From NCBI RefSeq assembly GCF_022581195.2, contig NC_061469.1:1488001-1552000 (forward strand): DNA of 64,000 nucleotides. Direction: 5' to 3'. Below the pieces are notes generated by a model. It searched no databases. It worked only from the letters and a program-made list of their open reading frames with translations, and was not told the origin of the DNA. Below, one piece after another: positions 26,601 to 35,600 of this stretch. The translations under genes and the position numbers were made by a program. Position 1 is the first letter of the stretch; every line of letters starts with the position of its first letter. This DNA comes from Helicoverpa zea (Eukaryota > Arthropoda > Insecta > Lepidoptera > Noctuidae).

Positions 26601-29600
26601 GTAAAATAGGAGCAGTTTGAGAATATAAATAATAAGCTTCCACCTACCTAGCAGCTACCTATGGGAAATATTACCCGCACCCAGCTAAATGTACATCAAC
26701 AACATCTACATTTAAAGTTTCGCGTTTTAAGAAGGAGGATTACCATGAAGTGCAGGATTTACTTATTTGTTATTGTGTTTTGACGTAAATAGGTTTGCCC
26801 TTTCAATTTTCCCTATCAATGGCCTGTTAAAATTTATAAAAGATGGAAAGATATAGAAAAGATTGGGGAAAAGGCTCGGAGGATGATGATGATGAGGGCT
26901 AGAAGAAGAAGTAGTATTAAAAACTCAATTTTTTCTTCCCTAGTGAGAGCAGCATGTTCGTCTCCCGTCGCCGCTGGATCCTGAAGACCTGCGGCACGAC
27001 GACGCCGCTGCGCTGCGTGCGCGCCGTGCTGGGGCTAGCGCGCGACGTGGCCGGGCATGCGCGCGTGCACAACGTGTTCTACTCGCGCCGAGAATTCGCG
27101 CGCCCGGCCGCCCAGTTGCAGCCGCATGATAACTTTGATTCAGAGGTGAGTTTTTGATACTGTGAATTTGGATGACCACCACATAAAAATCTTCTTGCTG
27201 CAAGCAGTCGAATAGTTCATTGAGAGGGCAAATGAGATCATCAACAGCTGATAAATGAGAGCAATATATGTATGAATAGACTGGGCAGTCTTCTCCTTAG
27301 AACCTCTCATTTTGCGGCCCTTACTCCTATCTGTGGGAAGTCATGGACACATACCTCTCATGTTTGTGTGATGATAAAAATTCAAATGTGAGTAGATAGT
27401 TTTGCTCATAACAATAAGCAAACTTGAAGCAAAAGCACATGCTTCGCATGTTAGATAGGTATATTTTAGTGGTTCAGATATTATGAAATTAACAAAACTA
27501 AAAAAGTGTGGTAAACTTTTCCCAAATGATTTTTTCCCCATCCAATGGTCTTCTATCCAGGACCTGCAAAAAAACTGCAGCAACATCATCCTATCTATAA
27601 CTTAACAGTTCATAATCACTTGCCAGACGTTCTTCACGGCTGCACACTCTACGCCTACTTTACTTTTAACGGCTTCGAACATTCCGTATTCCCCTTAAAG
27701 TTAAGGGGAAAATTTACAAGAGTATGGTCAGGCCTGCTGTCTTGTATGGATCAGAGTGCTGGCCCACAAAAGCGACGAATGAAAGACAATTGCATGCGGC
27801 AGAGATGAGAATGTTAAGAGGTATGTGTGGAGTTACGCGAATGGATAGAGTGAGGAATGAGTATATAAGAGGAAGTTTGAAAGTAGCGCCGGTATCAGAA
27901 AAACTGCGTGGAAACCGGCTGTCGTGGTATGGGCATGTGATGCGGAGGGATGAGAGTCATGTTGTGAGGAAGGTGATGAGTATGAACGTGGACGGATATA
28001 GTGGAAGAGGAAGACCAAAGAAACGATGGATGGATTGTGTGAAAGTAGATATGGTAAGAAAGAATGTTACTTGTGAGATGACGGCAGATAGAAGAGTATG
28101 GAAGAAGAAAACATGCTGCGCCGACCCCAAATAAAATTGGGATAAGGGCAGGAGGATGATGATGATGAGCTTCGAACATTCCGCTCCATTGAAGCGAGGG
28201 GCTCATCAATTACCTACTTGATGCTCGGTATACTTAGCACGTACCTACCTCTGAAACGTTCAGGCCTTTGATATCTAGTCAACCAAGTGATCAGGGTTAA
28301 AACTTAATTTATTTCGTCTAGCTTTATTTTTGAAGGTGCATTCAACCCGTCTGAAAAATTAGTTGTTCAAGGGAATGATAAAGAAATAAATGAGTCATAT
28401 AATATGACCCTAGATATTGAACAGTGAGATGAACCTGTTTAAAGATGTCATAATTAAATGGCAAAGGCTGTAAATCCTTACTAAGTAGGTAAATGCGAAA
28501 GTAACCAAATCTGTTTGAACCGATTTCAATGAGTTTTGGTACACAAGTAATGAAAAAGGCTACTCTTTATTTGAGTGTGGAAAGACGGGCCCTTGCGAGG
28601 GGAAAAGCCAGTAAAAATTAATGTAGCACATTGCTGGCCAATCAGTATGCATTTTTCAGTTAAAATCCAGATAGGCTCAAAATAATACCTAACTGCCCTA
28701 ATGACTAACGTTTTATCTAGAAAGCTGCAATTAAATAAATGCGTTAATCACGCATTGTTTTAACACTCGCTTTTGTATTGATAAGGTTTTTCCAAAAGCT
28801 CTGATAATGAAATTAATATGTTGCAATATCGCAAACAGCCCCGATTGTTAGTCACAATTTATAAAATGGCAAATATTATGAAATAAAACATTGATATCAA
28901 TGAACCGAAGTCAGAAACCAGTAAGTCTGACAACCAGTCTTGCCTTGGGTATTGGGTTGCCCGTGTTGCCTTGGGTATTGGATTGAGGAGGTCAGATAGG
29001 CAGTCGCTCTTTGTAAAACACTGGTACTCACCTGCATCCGGTTAGACCGGAAGCCGACCCCAACATAGTTGGGACAAAGGCTCTTCATATGATGATCAAT
29101 AAACTGACTGAAACAGTGCGACTGTTGCTTTTCCTAGTAGCTTGTAAATAAAATTACAATGTAGGTACATTTCTCTGAAATGATAAATCTGTTATACCTA
29201 GTAATGGCATGTGCAGAGAGATATTGTAACTTTGTGTTTCGTCTGAATAAGCCCGTAAACTACTAGGTACTTTGTTATTTATATTCATACTATATTTTGA
29301 TTTAAAAAGTTGTCACATAGCTATCCCCAATGAATTGAATTTATTTTGTCTATACAAACACATGTAACTATATGTATAAATTACTAGCTTCTGCCAGGGG
29401 TTTCACCCGCATCCCTTGGGAACCTCCGCACGAACCGGATAAAAACCTATAGCCTTCCTCGATAAATGAGCTATCTAACACTGAAAGAAGTTTTCACATC
29501 GGACCAGTAGTTCCTGAGATTAGCGCGTTCAAACAAACAAACAAACAAACTCTTCAGCTTTATAATATTAGTATAGATTCAAATTAACTACTGTTGTGAT

Positions 29601-32600
29601 TACTTATTTCAAGGAAACAAAGTTAAGATAATTTATCTCTTCCTACGCAGGGACTTACATTTCCTGAAAAACCCCACAATAAACCCTTTCAATCTAACTC
29701 CAAGTTTAACCACCTACTTGAACCCCAGTTAAAGTCTACCCGTGCGTATGACATCACAAAGGTCAGAGATAACGTGAACTCATTGAATCATGCGCCCGCG
29801 CCGTTATCATCATAGTACTATTAGTACATTGATGTCGTACCTTATCAAGCTTGTAGTGCTTCGTTGAAAGTGAATTATTAATTACCTACTTACCTAGTAA
29901 CTTACGTTATTTTTTCTTACCTCATATTTGCAAAGTCTGAAACAGGAAAAATCAAAGAACATCTGTTAAGTATAACTTAAACAAGCGAATAGGTAGTTTG
30001 AGTTTCATTATTATCGTCTACTGTCTGGTCTTTTCCTATCTATGTTCAGATCGGCGTCTAGTCTAACAGGATGCGGTAGAGTACCAGTGTTTTACATGGA
30101 CTGTTGCATATCTGATCTCCTAAACCCAGTTACCTGGGCACTCAGATACCCCCATACTATTTCGTACACCTGAATGAAAAGGAAACGGTTTTCAACCTAT
30201 CTTTTAACAGATAGACAGATTTGATTTTCTTTTTAAAACATTTTAAGGACTTTTTCGTTTAATTCTGAGTCAGATAAATATTATCCCACGCTCCTCTCAG
30301 TAACACAAGTTCTGAATCATTCAGAAAGTCTAGCTTCAGACGTTTGTTGTGGCGAAGTTTCCTGTGAATGCGGTTGTTATTGCACGCTGATGGGAATATT
30401 TGGTACTGTGACCAGATGTTGGTACAGTCAACTGGTTTGCGCTGGTTTTTTACTTCAGTATAAGGAAAATTGTACTAGATTTTGTATTGTGGGAAGACTA
30501 GACGGAAAAACCCTAAACTAGAGTATGATACATAAGTTCGTGTCAAAAGCGATTTAGTCACTTTTTCAATCCAGATACAAAAAAAAATATGTGCATTGGC
30601 AAATTTTACTTGACATTTTTCAATCTGGCAGCTTTTTTCACTTTTGGACTATGCTTTCGTAAGTCACACAACCTATTGAATTCTCTATTGAATAAATAAT
30701 AGAACTGTAATTCCTGATTAAAATCACAAAATTCTGTTGTAATACCACACACAAAGGCATATAGAACCTTCTAGAACAAAATCTTCTGTTTAATTTAAAA
30801 AATAATATTATGATTATCTGCATTTTTGACCTCTGATTCATACCCTGAAAATTCTGATAGTACAATCTATAAGTTCAATAGATTGTGAGTGAACTGTTTC
30901 GTAAAGGCCAAATGCGTCATAATCATAAGATTCCACGAAGTTTAGTTCCTTACCCGACTGCGATAAAAGGCAGGTAATGTTTTACCTACATTGCTATATT
31001 AATATAATAAATAGTTTTTTTTTTTACCCTAAAGGCTCCGACCTACTGAACTAATTTATGCCTTATTTTGCTGTGCCCTAACAAGGACCATAATTGTACC
31101 TAGCTTTAAGCCACTTCAACATCTAACGTAACATTATGGAATGCAAATAAATAGGCATATGAATATGAAAAATTCTTTCACTGTTGGAAAGCTACTCTTC
31201 CCGAGTAACATAGGCTATATTTTATCCCGGTACCGGCAGTAATTCCCACAAGACGCGGGTGAAACCGCGGGCAAACGGCTAGTGATGAATAATGTCATGT
31301 TAAAATATTCAGCAGTTACAGTGGTAAAAGGGGTTGAGTGCACTTTGAATATTTAAAAGAATCGACTAGTTGAGGCTTTTATGCCACACAAAGTATAAGT
31401 TAGCTGTAGCATCTAGCTAGCGTGTAAAAATGAAATCGTGGTTTAACGAAATTAGGTTTCTTTAAAGCTTCCAATTTAGGTTAGTTGTTAATGTAATTCA
31501 CTGGGTTAATAGAGCCATTGTTAGTAATCCTGCATGTCTACATTACGAATTTTTGGAATATACATACACCATGCACAGCATTGTGTATGGACTAAGTAGC
31601 ATAGATTTTATCTTTCAGTGAGTACTTTGAAATGCCTCCTCTTTTTATGACACTTCTCATAGTTATTATGGTATACGGTCTGACTTTTTTTTCTGGAACC
31701 CTTTGACTACCAGGGCCGGTAGCCCCGGCAGGATTCAGACCTTCCCTTGTAACTCCTCATGCGCGTTCCAGTCTCATGCCCGAAAATTTGTTGCTAGCCG
31801 CCATTAACTTTCTTAATATCAATATCTTCTTTACGAATCCTTGACATTGACTCATTGATCCACCCATGCATAACTGGTGTGACCAAGTACCTAGTGTTTA
31901 CGCTATCCGGAATCGGTAATAGCGACGTAGCTCACGTTACAAGCCAGGCATCCGTCTCGAGTTGCTCTTACAATTGTTACTGTGTTTGTTTTGTGATTGT
32001 CACGAAGACCAACACAGATTCATCAATATTTTGATGTCTTTACATCTGTTAAGTAGGGTAGGGTGGTAATTTTTGATGAGATTCAACATGTATCTTTTCC
32101 AGTAACATTATTAATGGATCGATTTCTTCATAATCATCCTCCGGTTCTTTTCCCAATTTTATCTTGGATCCGTGCATATTTCTTCTTCCATACTCTTCTA
32201 TCTGCCGTAACTCTCTCACAAGTTTTTTATGTAGCCATATCAACTTCCATTCCACTTTTTGGGCCGATATAAAAAGCTGGTACTCAGCTGCATCCAGTAA
32301 GACTGGAAACCGCCCGAACATAGTTGGGAAAATGTTAGGCAGAAGATTTAGCCCATTTACATCTTAGAGCCCTGCCTCATTAGGACGCCAATGGCGACGT
32401 CGCCGGCTACGTATCCAAGCAGTTAGTATTGAAATGTATGGAACCTAACTCACTTGGCGACGTTTAGGCAACGTCGCCAAATTGGAGGCGTGGCCACGAG
32501 CTACAGTTCCCTACGTGGGTTCTGGCGTCCTAGTGAGGCAGAGCTCTTAGTTACAATTTAAGCTGGCTATGTATACCCCTTAATTTTCTATAATTGTTTT

Positions 32601-35600
32601 TCGTCATTGACCTTTTCCTATTGTTTGTTCCAGGTGAAACTTCTGGACTCATTCTTTGGCGATGGTCGTGCTTACATCATGGGCCCAGAAAAGGATTGCT
32701 GGTACCTGTACACTCTACTGCCGCTTGAAGGTAAGCTAAAGTATTTTCGACCATATTTTATTGCAATAGAGCATGATTTTAAATGTCTGTAGAGATGTTT
32801 TATACTTAAACTGAAATAAGGGCCTATACTCTGTAAGCATGATCAAAATCAGCAAGAAGTCTTAATATATATAATTTTTTAACTAAATGATTTTGTATTT
32901 TCAATTGACTTTTGGTATTTTTGCTTGATTTAGAGAGGCCCTCGCATGTCTTAGACACTAAAAGCAAAAACAAGTGTAGACTTTAATTTAGCCATAATTT
33001 TAGTTGTTAGCTTTAAAATCATTGGCACAATTCATTAATGTACCGTGTCATCTTCAGGTGACCGCCCGCCTCATTGGTAATGGTACTCCTAGACATAACT
33101 GTACCGTATGTACCAGTTGGCTTCATCTATGTTTATTTATTTTATTTATATACAAAGATAAACTATCTAATGTACCTAAATGAGGGTGCTTTGTGACTAA
33201 CCATCATTTATTTGCTAACGTCTATTACAAAATATTGTGTTATTATATTTCAATTAAATATGTGTTAAAGAATTATGTATTTTATGAACTTCAAGAAGTT
33301 TAAAGTTGCCAAAACCAGCTAAACTCCATAATATTTATATTTACAAATTCATGTATTCATGTGTATGGATGCGTACTCCAATATTAAGGGTGCTTTCAAA
33401 ATATCATCAAACATATTTAACAATATTACCAACTTCAAAAATGGCTAGGCAAATAATGATGAACCTATCATAACACCACCCATTTCTTTCACCAGGCACA
33501 GTAGACGCTCTTGAGAAGGAACACACTGACGCCAACGAGGGCGGCCTGTCAGAACCTGATCAGACCATCGAGATCCTCATGTCAGACCTGGATCCAGCTG
33601 TCATGGACATCTTCACCAGACAGTACTCTGCTGATGCTGCTGCTGCTACCAGGGTAAGGAGAATCTTCCTAATGTTCTTGCCATCATCTGCCGAGCCTTT
33701 TCCCAACTATGTTGGGGTTCGCTTCCAATCTCACCAGTGCAGCTGAGTACCAGTGTTTACATGGAGCGACTGCCTGTCTGACCTCTTCAACCTAGTTACC
33801 CAGGCACCTTTGTCCCCCAGACTGGTTGTCAGACTCTGACTTCTGGCTACCTGTAGCGACAGCCAAATATGTTCAAACGACAGCCGGGACCTCAAGATTA
33901 ACGTGCCTTCCTAATCACGGAATGACTGGTGATGAATGATTCTATTCCATTATAAGTCTTGTTGAATGAAGTATATTAATTATTTTTCATTTTGTTCACA
34001 GGAATCTGGTATAGACAAGATAATACCGGGAATGGTCATAGACGACTTCCTGTTTGATCCGTGCGGATACTCAATGAATGGAGTCGCTAAAGATGTAAGT
34101 TTTTATTAGGGTGCGTCCACATCTGGCGAATGCGCCGACAGCTCGCGATCGGCTCGCGTGCTGCGCATTCGCGGCGCATTCGCCAAATGTGGACGCACCC
34201 TTATATTTTACAGTCGTAATTATCATATTTATTTATGAGTGGATCCCCGTGGTTTTACACGCTTTCTGAGGGACCTACTTCCCACGCTTGAATATAAGGG
34301 TAGCCTAGCCTTCCCCGAGAAATGCAGAACTTGTTAAATCTAACAAACAAGACATTTCGACAGCTTTATGTTATTTGTATTTTCATTTGCGAGTTTTATT
34401 GACTATAAAGTCAATAACCTCATATTTAAAAACTGGAAAAGAATCAATTTATTCCTTCTAGAACATAAAGTGTTATGCAGAAACCAATCTTGTCATCATT
34501 CAATTGACTAGACTAGATTTTAAACCAATTGAACTCTTAGCTCAACTCTCAACAATACAATAAAATGTCCTAGTTTTTCAAGATAAATAGCCTAGAATCT
34601 AGATCCATCTAACCACCACTGGCTCTGAATATTTAGTTTTGAGTGTAGATCAAAACAAACATTGATTTAGAACATAATAAATAAATGTTTGCATAATGGG
34701 CACTTAAATGTGAAACTTTAAAACTTCAGAGCTGATTTTGATGAGCCCAGGTTGGAACACCATCTTTCTGCTTTCATTCTAAAAAAAGTATCAAAATCAG
34801 TTCATTTGTGATGACCTAGTAGTTGCCACAGATATAAAATTTTGAACAATTTAAAAACTAATGCTTATTGTTTAAAAATATATACTCCTGGCCGTTCACT
34901 CCACGTTCTACTTTTGTTAACTACCTAGTATTAATTGAGATAAACTTTTAATAATAAGATAATATTGTTTACGCTGCCAAAGGGAGATAAGGATTTACCA
35001 TCCGTAAGTTGTCTCATCGTAACTGTGGTTTATATAACTAACTGTAAGATTAAAGTCCACGTCACTTATTTACGTACCTTCTGAAAACCTTTCCGTAAAA
35101 ACATCCGAATTGATAACCTTTTCCTTTGGGAATTCGGTTAAAAATAAGTGTGTTAGGAATTATAGCAGGGGCCCGATTCTCCTAATTTTACTTAAGCGAC
35201 ATACGATTCACGTTCGACTCGATTCGACTGAGATCCAATCCCGACTCGATTACGATTGAAGCGTATGTGGCATTCCGCTATTTTTTCTTTGAAATAAACG
35301 TTTTTATCCTTTTCTGTCATTCAATAATGAATTATTTTGTCTGCAAATGATTTACGATTGCAAAATGATTGTACAGCAAACTACCGTATGGACCAAAATC
35401 ACCAAAATATCAGACCAATCGCACACCAATCAAATGTCAATCGAATACGATTGGTCTTTTATTAGTAGCAGAATGCCCGATATGGTTAAAACTGCTATTG
35501 CGATCATATTGCGATTCGATTTCTATTCGATTTTGACATTATTAACTTAGGAGAATCGGGTCCCAGTTTGCTATACGATTTAAAAAAAGGTTTTACTCTA

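Noticed and set aside
28897..29088. 63-codon minus-strand frame
   Set aside because: Lies wholly in a family B repeat; similar frames recur wherever this repeat occurs (e.g. 41713-41979).
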